From assembly GCF_014306155.1 (NCBI RefSeq), contig NZ_JACRWH010000056.1, positions 1 through 14,603 of the forward strand: DNA of 14,603 nt. Direction: 5' to 3'. Of the stretch, positions 1-6,226 are shown piece after piece. The notes below the pieces were generated by a model. It did no database searches and was not told the DNA's origin. It was given only the letters and a program-made list of their open reading frames with translations. Source of the DNA: Holdemanella hominis. GTDB lineage: Bacteria; Bacillota_I; Bacilli_A; Erysipelotrichales; Erysipelotrichaceae. The translations under genes were made by a program, and so were the position numbers. Within the stretch, counting starts at the first letter, position 1, and each line of letters begins with the position of its first letter.

Positions 1-1
1 T

Positions 2-14
2 GGCTCCTTTTTTT
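2..14 (+). terminator. Possible tail of a terminator cut by the window edge
   Basis: A GC-rich heptamer (TGGCTCC) is followed at once by seven T residues, as in the 3' arm and U-tract of an intrinsic terminator whose 5' arm would lie left of the window. Without that arm this is only a guess. Confidence 0.3.
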
Positions 15-52
15 GGTTTTGACGCCTATATTATAGAGGAGCTTTTCTTATA

Positions 53-76
53 TGAAAAGTTCACCCAATGGGTGAT
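53..76 (+). CDS. Candidate 7-codon leader peptide ORF
   Basis: A tiny ORF, ATG at 53 to TGA at 74-76, would encode MKSSPNG. A possible ribosome binding site, AGAGGAG, lies at 34-40, but its 12-nt spacing is long. The end of the ORF coincides with a hairpin: TCACCC (61-66) pairs with GGGTGA (70-75), and TTTTCTTA (43-50) pairs with TAAGAAAA (76-83). A terminator follows at 84-126. ORF, hairpin and terminator together resemble an attenuation leader, but no intact gene follows, only the intron stump. The pattern may be chance. Confidence 0.2.
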
Positions 77-83
77 AAGAAAA

Positions 84-126
84 ATTCGTAGATTTCCTTT
101 AAATTAGGAACATTCTACGGATTTTT
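84..126 (+). terminator. Rho-independent terminator
   Basis: ATTCGTAGA (84-92) pairs with TCTACGGAT (114-122), one G-T pair included. An inner TTCCT/AGGAA stem (94-98 with 106-110) extends the hairpin, and a T-run follows at 122-126. It would end a plus-strand transcript entering from the left. Confidence 0.65.
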
Positions 127-134
127 ATATTTTC

Positions 135-326
135 ATGAATAATTCAGGTAAATGTAGATTTAACCATGAAGATATCTTTAAATGTGCTAATTCAAGATTA
201 GGATGGTATAGAAGAAGTGGACTAGATGTAGTGAACTTCATATTATCACCAACTGTTCTAGGCAATAAAACAGGAGATAGACCTGGATTAGTCCATCCCC
301 TAGATTACTATCTTAAGAGTTTGTGA
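135..326 (+). pseudogene. Group II intron maturase (LtrA-type), C-terminal fragment
   Basis: The 63-residue frame matches only the last part of an intron-encoded reverse transcriptase/maturase. ANSRLGWYRRSG corresponds to the family's ANSRK(R/G)YWR segment, and the ending LVHPLDYYLKSL resembles the common LxxLDYY ending. The reverse transcriptase fingers, palm with YADD, thumb and most of domain X are absent. The ATG has no ribosome binding site and a stop lies in frame at 105-107, so this is not an independent gene. The fragment abuts the terminator at 84-126, which gives an approximate deletion breakpoint of 110-135. The family assignment is from recalled motif patterns. Confidence 0.75.
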
Positions 327-342
327 TTACGATATAAATGTA

Positions 343-373
343 GAGCCGTATACGAGACCCGTACGTATGGTTC
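343..373 (+). ncRNA. Group II intron domain V (degenerate)
   Basis: The 31-nt hairpin pairs GAGCCGTA (343-350) with TATGGTTC (366-373), has a two-base CG bulge at 364-365, then pairs TACG (351-354) with CGTA (360-363). Canonical domain V is about 34 nt with a GNRA loop; here the loop is AGACC. Position and sequence fit domain V, while the shortening suggests decay. Confidence 0.75.
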
Positions 374-397
374 AACGGGAGGGACGACAATTTTATT

Positions 398-907
398 TTA
401 TCCCTCTACCCTATTTAATTTATCTTGTACGATTTTCTTTACCATTGGATATACAATAAGTGCAATCACAATACCTGCAGCTCCTTGGACTACGTTGGCT
501 GGAATTTCACTTGCGGCTACGATCCAGCTTCCTTTTAATATGTATTTGGCAATAAAGTATCCAAATACCATAATGACAGATCCTAATACGTAGCTTGAGA
601 TTTGTTTCGGTTTAGAGTAGTTTTTCATAGGTAGGGATACTACGATTCCTTCTAGTCCTTTGATGATTATGGTAAAGAAGAAGTAGTGTCCGTATCCTCC
701 GGCTACATCGGCTAGTGCGCTTCCTAAGCCTCCAATCAAGAAGCTTTCAAATGGATTTAAAAAGCTTGCGAATAATAGGATGAATCCGTCTCCTAGATTG
801 AAGTATCCGTCTAATGTGTTTGGTATTTTGATGAACATGGTTGCGACAAATACGAGTGCCATACCTAGTCCGGTTAGTACGATTTCATATGTTTGTTTGT
901 TTTTCAT
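398..907 (-). CDS. ECF transporter S component, probably vitamin (B6?) specific
   Basis: A 169-residue integral membrane protein that should form the substrate-binding subunit of an energy-coupling factor vitamin importer, working with shared EcfA/EcfA'/EcfT subunits encoded elsewhere. About five to six hydrophobic segments are visible (roughly residues 8-26, 41-65, 76-95, 104-123 and 138-157). The segment YFNLGDGFILLFASFLNP (35-52) is the LGD-G motif typical of the DUF1393/PF07155-like S components. The start at 907 is chosen because AAGGAAAG lies just upstream; a further upstream ATG at 973 lies above the predicted -10 (TATAAT at 944-939). The gene is divergent from a MocR regulator, an arrangement known for pyridoxine transporters (PdxU-type) under PdxR-like control, so B6 or a precursor is the best guess; riboflavin or thiamine precursors remain possible. 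The last codons (RVEG) are read from the antisense of intron domain VI, so the native stop was lost. Confidence 0.8.
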   Translation of the reverse strand: MKNKQTYEIVLTGLGMALVFVATMFIKIPNTLDGYFNLGDGFILLFASFLNPFESFLIGGLGSALADVAGGYGHYFFFTIIIKGLEGIVVSLPMKNYSKPKQISSYVLGSVIMVFGYFIAKYILKGSWIVAASEIPANVVQGAAGIVIALIVYPMVKKIVQDKLNRVEG

Positions 908-938
908 AATCTTTCCTTCTTTCTGTAACTTAGTGACT

Positions 939-944
939 ATTATA
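939..944 (-). promoter_or_regulatory. -10 element of the ECF S-component gene
   Basis: TATAAT reads on the minus strand about 32 nt before the start codon. At the proper distance there is only a weak -35 (ATTTTT), which would fit activator-dependent transcription, the usual mode for MocR-type regulators. Confidence 0.5.
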
Positions 945-945
945 C

Positions 946-974
946 TTGTTTCTGTATATAAAAAAATATACAAT
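946..974 (+). promoter_or_regulatory. Promoter of the MocR-type regulator, overlapping a palindrome
   Basis: TTGTTT (946-951) and TACAAT (969-974) are separated by 17 nt. The spacer contains the palindrome GTATAT-A6-ATATAC (954-971), which also sits upstream of the divergent -10 at 944-939. A regulator bound there could act on both transcripts, so it is a candidate operator; that role is inference. Confidence 0.55.
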
Positions 975-1001
975 TATAAAAAATAAATAGGGGACAGTTG
1001 T

Positions 1002-2282
1002 ATGAAGAAATATCAGGTGATTTATGATTTGTATAAGGAATCCATTCTTTCTGGAATCTTAAAATATGGGGATCGTGTGGATTCGATTCGTGAATGTGTA
1101 AAGAAGATGAATGTGTCTAAAACTACGGTGGAAAATGCATATAATAAGTTGGTGTTGGATGGGTTTATTTCGAGTAAGGAAAAAGTGGGTTATGTGGTGA
1201 GTATGAATTCGGAGCGTATCTTACTGCATCAGGAGATATTGGATTATAGTTCGAGTCACAAAGAAAAATCGTATGATTATGATTTTCGGATTCAGTCGGT
1301 TTCTTTTGATTCGTTTGAAACGACGATTTGGAAAAGATATATGAAGGGTGTTTTGAATGATAAACGTTTGATGTCAAGTTATGGTCTAGCACAGGGTGAG
1401 TATGGATTAAGACAGGCTCTATGTAAGTATGTGTATCAGAATCGGAATATTTTGTGTTTTCCAGAGCAGATGGTGATTGGTTCAAACTATCAGTCTTTGT
1501 TGTATATATTTTGTGGGATGTTAGATAAGAATAAGGTGGTTGGTTTATCGACTTTGGTGGATGATCAGGCTAAACAGGTGTTTTTGTCGTATGGTTTTCA
1601 TGTTGAATATTTAAATCCAAATTCTATTGTGAGGGATATTAAAAGGTTGAATGTGGATGTCGTCTATGTGAATACGACTTGTTTTACGCCTGATAGGCAG
1701 TCTATGAGTGAAAGGGTTCGTGAAGAATTCGTTTCTTTAGAGAATGTTTTGATTCTTGAGGATGATTATAATGGGGAGCTTGTGTATGCTTCTAAAATCA
1801 AGACTTCGTTGTGTTCGAAAAGTAAGAATGTGATTTATTTTTCTTCGTTTTCAAGACTATTATTACCGAGTCTTCGTATTGGGTATATGATTTTAAATGA
1901 GGAGTATATGCATAAGTATAGTGCTTCTTATTTTGGTCCAACGACGAGTAAAATTGAGCAGGTGGCTTTTACGCAATATATTGTGGATGGGTATTTGCAG
2001 AAACATTTAAGAAAGCTTGTTCGTGAGTATAAGGAGAAGCATTTGTATTTAAAAAAATTGATTGATGCACATATGGGTTGTTCGTATATTTTGGATGAGA
2101 CGTATATGGCGTATTGGTTAAATTTAGATGTGGATATATCACGCTTTAGGGATTTGTGTGAATCGAATAGTGTCGCAATTAGTATTTCGAATGGGCATGT
2201 AGGATTGTCTTTTGCGTGTATGAGTAAAGAATTGATGTTAGATGGTGTGATTCGTCTTGCAGAAATATGGAAAGAGTGTTAA
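1002..2282 (+). CDS. MocR/PdxR-type GntR-family regulator with aminotransferase domain, PLP lysine replaced
   Basis: A 426-residue transcription regulator. Residues 1-70 form a GntR-type winged helix (SIRECVKKMNVSKTTVENAY, then LVLDGFI and KVGYVV). From about residue 95 to the end it resembles a fold-type I aminotransferase domain, as in GabR and PdxR. EDDYNGEL (253-260) supplies the expected Asp-x-Tyr of the cofactor pocket. The family's cofactor lysine sits in a (G/S)-T/S-F-S-K segment; here the segment is SSFSRLLLPSLRIGYM and position 285 is Arg (codon AGA). The 31-residue gap from Asp254 to Arg285 matches the known Asp-to-Lys spacing in GabR closely. The protein therefore cannot form the usual internal aldimine, though it may bind PLP or another ligand non-covalently. 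It is divergent from the ECF S component, its probable target. The start at 1002 has AGGGGAC at 989-994. Target and ligand are inferred. Confidence 0.85.
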   Translation: MKKYQVIYDLYKESILSGILKYGDRVDSIRECVKKMNVSKTTVENAYNKLVLDGFISSKEKVGYVVSMNSERILLHQEILDYSSSHKEKSYDYDFRIQSVSFDSFETTIWKRYMKGVLNDKRLMSSYGLAQGEYGLRQALCKYVYQNRNILCFPEQMVIGSNYQSLLYIFCGMLDKNKVVGLSTLVDDQAKQVFLSYGFHVEYLNPNSIVRDIKRLNVDVVYVNTTCFTPDRQSMSERVREEFVSLENVLILEDDYNGELVYASKIKTSLCSKSKNVIYFSSFSRLLLPSLRIGYMILNEEYMHKYSASYFGPTTSKIEQVAFTQYIVDGYLQKHLRKLVREYKEKHLYLKKLIDAHMGCSYILDETYMAYWLNLDVDISRFRDLCESNSVAISISNGHVGLSFACMSKELMLDGVIRLAEIWKEC

Positions 2283-2285
2283 AAT
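2257..2285 (+). promoter_or_regulatory. Promoter of the alaS T-box transcript
   Basis: TTGCAG (2257-2262), 17 nt, then TAAAAT (2280-2285) with an upstream TG at 2277-2278 that makes an extended -10. It overlaps the last codons and stop of the regulator gene and predicts a start near 2292, just before the T-box stem I. Confidence 0.6.
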
Positions 2286-2291
2286 TTTATC

Positions 2292-2507
2292 GATTCGACA
2301 GTGAAGAAGATAAGTAGGATTAAAAGTTCTTGTGCATAGAGAGAGGGCGTTTGGTGAAAGCTCTTCGAGTCTTTTAATTTGAAGCTACTTTGGAGTTGAA
2401 ACGTAGTCGGCGTTAACGAGTGAATTGAGGGCATTTTTCAATTTTGAAAAATGAACTAGGATGGTACCGCGTAATTATACGTTCCTAGAAATAGGAGCGT
2501 TTTTTTA
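2292..2507 (+). promoter_or_regulatory. T-box leader, alanine-specific (GCU specifier), controlling alaS
   Basis: The leader senses uncharged tRNA-Ala and switches between terminator and antiterminator. Seen directly: the AGTA motif (2313-2316) opposite GAA (2381-2383), with the specifier codon GCT (2384-2386) followed by a purine; an upper stem I ATTAAAAG/CTTTTAAT; and the conserved T-box TGGTACCGCG (2462-2471), whose TGGT pairs with an ACCA tRNA end. The terminator stem is CGTTCCTA (2480-2487) with TAGGAGCG (2492-2499) and eight T residues. The competing antiterminator pairs CTAGGA (2456-2461) with TCCTAG (2483-2488). GCU is an alanine codon, which agrees with the downstream gene. Confidence 0.95.
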
Positions 2508-2521
2508 TTGGAGGAGAAAAG

Positions 2522-5152
2522 ATGAAACAATTAACTGGTAATCAGATTCGTCAGATGTTCTTGGATTATTTTAAATCTAAAGGGCATATGATTGAGCCGG
2601 GCGCAAGTTTGATTCCGCACAATGACCCAACGTTATTATGGATCAATGCGGGTGTTGCGGCTTTGAAAAAATATTTTGATGGTAGTGAAAAACCGGCTTC
2701 AAATCGTATTGCGAATGCGCAGAAATCAATTCGTACGAATGATATTGAAAATGTGGGTCGTACAGCTCGTCACCACACATTCTTTGAAATGTTAGGAAAC
2801 TTCTCAATTGGAGATTATTTCAAAGATGAGGCAATTCAGTTTGCATGGGAATTTTTAACAAGCGAAGAATGGATGGGGATTGATAAGGACAGATTGTATG
2901 TGTCTGTATATACAGATGATGCGCGTGCTTATGAAGTATGGACTACAATTTGTGGCGTAGACCCTAGTCATATTTTAAAGACAGATGATAACTTCTGGGA
3001 AATTGGTAAGGGACCTGGTGGACCTGACAGTGAAATTTTCTTTGATCGTGGAGAAAAATATGATCCTGAGGGATTGGGAGAAAAATTATTCTTTGATGAA
3101 ATGGAAAATGATCGTTATGTAGAAGTATGGAATGTCGTATTCTCTCAATATGATTGTGATCCAAGTATAGATCGTAAAGATTATAAGGAACTTCCTCAGA
3201 AGAACATTGATACAGGTATGGGTCTTGAGCGTTTGGTTGCCTTAGTTCAGGATGGAGAAACAAACTTTGATACGGATTTATTCTTACCTATTATTCGTGC
3301 AACAGAAGCTATGGCGAAACATCCTTATGAAGGTGAATATAAGATGGCTTACCGTGTTATTGCGGACCACGTTCGTACAGTTACTTTTGCGTTGAGTGAT
3401 GGTGCTAACTTCTCAAATAGTGGTCGTGGTTATGTGCTTCGTCGTGTACTTCGTCGTGCTGTTCGTTATGGTTTAAAATTAGGTTTGGATGAACCATTCT
3501 TATATAAATTAGTTCCTGTTGTTGCAGATTTAATGAAGGATTTTTATCCATACTTACAAGAGCATGTAGTGTTCAATCAAAAATTGATTAAGGTTGAAGA
3601 AGAAACTTTCAAGAAGACTTTAAAGGTTGGTCAGGCTTTATTGGATGAAGAGATCAGTAAGGCTAAGGATGGAAAGCTTAGTGGTGAAGTTGTCTTCAAA
3701 TTATATGATACATATGGATTCCCATTTGAATTGACGCAAGAAATTGCCGAGGAAAGTGGAATCAGTGTAAGTCGTGATGAGTTTGATGCAGAGATGAATA
3801 AACAAAAAGAGCGTGCTCGTAATGCGCGTAATGTAAAGGATTCTTTTGCGTCTCAAAATGAAGAATTGATGAACTTCAATGAGCCTAGTGAATTTATTGG
3901 TTATGATCACTTATCTTGTGATGGTAAGATCATTGCGTTATTTAATGCAGAGGGTAAGATGGTTGATTCTTTAGAAGATGAAGGTATGATCATTTTAGAT
4001 GAAACTTGTTTCTATGCAGAAAGTGGTGGACAGGTTGCCGATAAGGGAGTGTTTACGGCTGATGGTGTAGAAGTAGAAGTATTGGATGTTCAAAAGACTC
4101 GTAATAAACAGCATATTCACACAGTTAAAATCAATAGTGGTGTATTAGAAAAAGGTATGTCTTTATATGGTGAAGTGAATGTCAAAGATCGTTTGGCAAC
4201 TACAGCGAACCACTCTTGTACGCACTTGTTGCAGTCGGCTTTAGTTAAGGTATTGGGTGATCATATTCACCAGGCTGGCTCTTATAATTGTCCTGAATAT
4301 TTACGTTTTGACTTCAATCATTATGAAAAGGTTACGGCTGAACAATTGGCTGAAGTAGAACGTATTGTGAATGAATATATTAGTGCGGCATATCCAGTAA
4401 CGAAAGAAGTAATGCCTATTGAAGAGGCTAAGAGATCTGGTGCCACTGCATTATTTGATGAAAAGTATGGAGATACAGTTCGTGTTGTAACAATGGGTGA
4501 TGTGTCTAAGGAATTCTGTGCTGGATGTCATGTAGAAAACACAGCTCAGATTGGTCTATGTAAGATCATTAGTGAGGAAAGTATTGGTTCGGATTCTCGT
4601 CGTATTACGGCTAAGACTAAGTTTGCGGCTTACCAAGATTTTGCACAAGAACACAATATGTTAGAGAATATTGCGGATAGTGCTAAACAAAAGGGTATTA
4701 AGAATATTGATACAAAGGTTGAAGCTGCATATAAGACTATGCGTGATATGCAGAAGGAAATCGATAACTTGAAAAACCAAATCTTTACTTTGAAGTCTAA
4801 AGAGTGGGCTACTGAAGCTAAAGATTTTGGAAAAGTCAATGTATTGATCAAGTCTGTTTCTGGAATGGATGCAGGTGCATTGAAGGATATTGTTTCTAAC
4901 TTAAAGGCTAGTGATGACAAGATGGTTGTATTCTTTGTGAATACAAATGGTGAAAAGGCTGTCTTTGTGTCTGGTGCAGGTAAAGAGGCTGTTAAGGCTG
5001 GTGTACATGCCGGTCAATTGGTTAAGAAAGCGGCTCAAATCTGTTCTGGTAATGGTGGTGGAAAGCCAGATATGGCTCAAGCCGGTGGTAAGGATGCTTC
5101 TAAGGTTGATGAAGCAATCAATGCGATCACAGAAGAATTAAAAAGTTTATAA
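2522..5152 (+). CDS. alaS: Alanyl-tRNA synthetase
   Basis: Cytoplasmic enzyme that charges tRNA-Ala with alanine and edits Ser/Gly mischarging. At 876 residues it has the usual full length. The class II catalytic core occupies about 1-250, including NDPTLLWINAG and VGRTARHHTFFEMLGNF (from residue 78). The editing domain shows the zinc-type motifs H-S-C-T-H (His564, His568) and C-A-G-C-H (Cys666, His670). The C-terminal DHHA1 domain carries GGGKPDMAQAGG (about 845-856). The ribosome binding site GGAGGAG lies eight bases before the ATG. One oddity is the segment between QKSIR and NDIENVG: it has only one residue (KSIR-T-NDIENVG), whereas most bacterial enzymes have a longer AGGK-H-type insert; this short form is known in some Mollicutes-like lineages. 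Expression is set by the T-box leader just upstream, and a terminator follows directly. Confidence 0.98.
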   Translation: MKQLTGNQIRQMFLDYFKSKGHMIEPGASLIPHNDPTLLWINAGVAALKKYFDGSEKPASNRIANAQKSIRTNDIENVGRTARHHTFFEMLGNFSIGDYFKDEAIQFAWEFLTSEEWMGIDKDRLYVSVYTDDARAYEVWTTICGVDPSHILKTDDNFWEIGKGPGGPDSEIFFDRGEKYDPEGLGEKLFFDEMENDRYVEVWNVVFSQYDCDPSIDRKDYKELPQKNIDTGMGLERLVALVQDGETNFDTDLFLPIIRATEAMAKHPYEGEYKMAYRVIADHVRTVTFALSDGANFSNSGRGYVLRRVLRRAVRYGLKLGLDEPFLYKLVPVVADLMKDFYPYLQEHVVFNQKLIKVEEETFKKTLKVGQALLDEEISKAKDGKLSGEVVFKLYDTYGFPFELTQEIAEESGISVSRDEFDAEMNKQKERARNARNVKDSFASQNEELMNFNEPSEFIGYDHLSCDGKIIALFNAEGKMVDSLEDEGMIILDETCFYAESGGQVADKGVFTADGVEVEVLDVQKTRNKQHIHTVKINSGVLEKGMSLYGEVNVKDRLATTANHSCTHLLQSALVKVLGDHIHQAGSYNCPEYLRFDFNHYEKVTAEQLAEVERIVNEYISAAYPVTKEVMPIEEAKRSGATALFDEKYGDTVRVVTMGDVSKEFCAGCHVENTAQIGLCKIISEESIGSDSRRITAKTKFAAYQDFAQEHNMLENIADSAKQKGIKNIDTKVEAAYKTMRDMQKEIDNLKNQIFTLKSKEWATEAKDFGKVNVLIKSVSGMDAGALKDIVSNLKASDDKMVVFFVNTNGEKAVFVSGAGKEAVKAGVHAGQLVKKAAQICSGNGGGKPDMAQAGGKDASKVDEAINAITEELKSL

Positions 5153-5160
5153 AAGATATT

Positions 5161-5191
5161 AGGGTATGCCATGTGCATATCCCTTATTTTT
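5161..5191 (+). terminator. Terminator after alaS
   Basis: AGGGTATGC (5161-5169) pairs with GCATATCCCT (5175-5184) with one bulged A, followed by a T-rich run (5185-5191). The next reading frame begins inside or immediately after it. Confidence 0.75.
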
Positions 5192-5196
5192 TGTTT

Positions 5197-5544
5197 ATGA
5201 AAAAGAAGAGTAAAAGTAAATATAGAATTCGTAAGAATGAATTAAGAAAATTTTTAAAGGAAAATAAACTCACAAAGAAAGAGAAGGAGAGACTTCATTG
5301 GTGGGTAGATGCAGGGAATAGTGCGTTTGATTTACAGTGGTTGTTTGGGTTGCGTGAGGAAGAAGCGATTGATGAACTACTAAGTGGTTTAACAGACAAA
5401 CAAAAGGATTATGTATATAGTTATTGTATGAATTGGAATCCGTTCATCGATGAACCTTATTTTGATTATGAAAGATTTGAAGAATTAGATTTAGAGAACT
5501 TACCGACTTTTGAAGAAGAACCAGAAATTGATTTACCGGTTTAA
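5197..5544 (+). CDS. Small acidic-tailed protein of unknown function
   Basis: I do not recognise a named domain. The 115-residue product has a strongly basic N-terminus (MKKKSKSKYRIRKNELRKFL), a central Trp-containing helix with ERLHWWVDAGNSAFD (31-45), a second helical stretch (GLREEEAIDELLSGL, 51-65), and a highly acidic C-terminal tail from about residue 85. No signal peptide or membrane segment is visible, so it is probably cytoplasmic. The segment HWWVDAGNS resembles short hypothetical proteins of related gut Bacillota, by impression only. The start is uncertain. ATG 5197 has no ribosome binding site and directly follows the alaS terminator T-tract. An in-frame GTG at 5173 has AGGG at 5161-5164 with 8-nt spacing, but sits within the terminator loop and would add eight residues. 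The gene could be read by leakage through the alaS terminator. Confidence 0.65.
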   Translation: MKKKSKSKYRIRKNELRKFLKENKLTKKEKERLHWWVDAGNSAFDLQWLFGLREEEAIDELLSGLTDKQKDYVYSYCMNWNPFIDEPYFDYERFEELDLENLPTFEEEPEIDLPV

Positions 5545-5549
5545 TCGAT

Positions 5550-5578
5550 TTGACATAGCTAACTAACCACTTTATACT
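5550..5578 (+). promoter_or_regulatory. Strong sigma-A promoter before the LoaP-like gene
   Basis: A perfect -35 TTGACA (5550-5555) and -10 TATACT (5573-5578) are spaced by exactly 17 nt. The predicted start is near 5585, leaving a short leader of about 24 nt. Confidence 0.85.
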
Positions 5579-5608
5579 TTTAGTATATGAAATGAAAGGG
5601 TTTTATGT

Positions 5609-6112
5609 ATGAATTTGGATGAACATTGGTATGTATTATTGACCATACGTTCTAAGGAAGAGGAAGTATGTAAATACTTGAATGAAAACGAGGGTATTTT
5701 TGCGTTTAGTCCTAAGATGGAGTTTTATCATAGGGTTTCTAAACAGATCCAATTGCGAACTTTATTCGGTGGCTATGTATTTGTGGTGAGTAAATTGTCA
5801 CAGGTAGAAGTGGATCGCATTTTTAGAAAGTTTCCTTTGCAGAGTGTTTTTATTCATGAATTGAAATATGAAGAGGAAGTTTCAGCTTTAACGGATGAGG
5901 AGATTCGTATTTTGAACATGTTGTTGGATGATGAAAAGGTTCTAAGAATGTCGTATGGTAAATTAGTGAATAAAAAGATTCATGTGACTCAAGGTCCACT
6001 AAAGAATATGGATGATTATATTGTGAAGTATGATAAGCATAATCGTTTGGCAACGTTGAATTTGCACTTTTTGAATCAGATATGGAAAGTTGGAGTTACG
6101 ATTATTGTATGA
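5609..6112 (+). CDS. NusG paralogue of the LoaP type (processive antiterminator)
   Basis: A 167-residue protein of the NusG/RfaH/LoaP superfamily, which binds RNA polymerase. An NGN domain spans about 1-105: HWYVLLTIRSKEEEVCKYL, then FSPKMEFYHRVSK, and the typical GGYVFV at 54-59 (family FPGYVFV/I). A KOW domain covers about 115-167, with KIHVTQGPLKNMDDYIVKYD and a final hydrophobic VGVTIIV. The G-P-L-K-x-M segment is characteristic of LoaP-like paralogues; housekeeping NusG is normally longer and lies in the secE-rplK cluster, which is absent here. LoaP factors promote read-through of terminators in long operons, usually of polysaccharide or natural products, after loading at a leader RNA hairpin. 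No such operon follows; a terminator separates it from the 3D-domain gene. AAAGGG (5595-5600) is the ribosome binding site. The target is unknown. Confidence 0.82.
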   Translation: MNLDEHWYVLLTIRSKEEEVCKYLNENEGIFAFSPKMEFYHRVSKQIQLRTLFGGYVFVVSKLSQVEVDRIFRKFPLQSVFIHELKYEEEVSALTDEEIRILNMLLDDEKVLRMSYGKLVNKKIHVTQGPLKNMDDYIVKYDKHNRLATLNLHFLNQIWKVGVTIIV

Positions 6113-6142
6113 TTATTTTCTACATTAAATTTTAAAAAATTG

Positions 6143-6182
6143 GGTCGTTCTCGCCACATTTGGCATGAAACGGCCTTTTTTT
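6143..6182 (+). terminator. Terminator after the LoaP-like gene
   Basis: GGTCGTT (6143-6149) pairs with AACGGCC (6169-6175), an inner GCC/GGC pair tightens the loop, and seven T residues follow. An A-run upstream could let it work in both directions. Confidence 0.85.
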
Positions 6183-6192
6183 AGGTCAAAAT

Positions 6193-6220
6193 TTGCATTT
6201 TTTTTAGAATTGTGTATAGT
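6193..6220 (+). promoter_or_regulatory. Promoter of the 3D-domain protein gene
   Basis: TTGCAT (6193-6198) and TATAGT (6215-6220) are spaced by 16 nt, predicting a start near 6227 and a leader of about 70 nt. Confidence 0.6.
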
Positions 6221-6226
6221 ATTAAT

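Larger units (their letters stand above)
135..414 (+). mobile_element. 3' remnant of a group II intron (maturase C-terminus, domains V and VI)
   Basis: Three parts occur in the order expected at the 3' end of a group II intron. First is a reading frame ending like a maturase (135-326). Then comes a domain V-like hairpin (343-373), beginning GAGCCGTA and ending TATGGTTC with a two-base bulge. Last is a domain VI-like stem, GGGAGGGA (377-384) with TCCCTC (401-406), followed by CTACCCTAT with a candidate branch-point A at 408, which puts the 3' splice site near 414. No 5' intron end, domains I-III or reverse transcriptase body are present, so most of the element is gone. The domain V apical part has a 4-bp stem and an AGACC loop instead of the usual GNRA tetraloop, which suggests loss of splicing. 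The end lies antisense inside the 3' end of the ECF S-component gene. Confidence 0.82.

Noticed and set aside
1165..1485. Minus-strand ORF of 106 codons inside the regulator gene
   Set aside because: Composition is that of an antisense shadow (His/Ser/Asn-rich), with no ribosome binding site, and the opposite strand has a clear family match.
5609..6112. Housekeeping nusG
   Set aside because: No secE or ribosomal protein genes nearby, the protein is short, and the KOW segment is LoaP-like; kept only as a refutation test.
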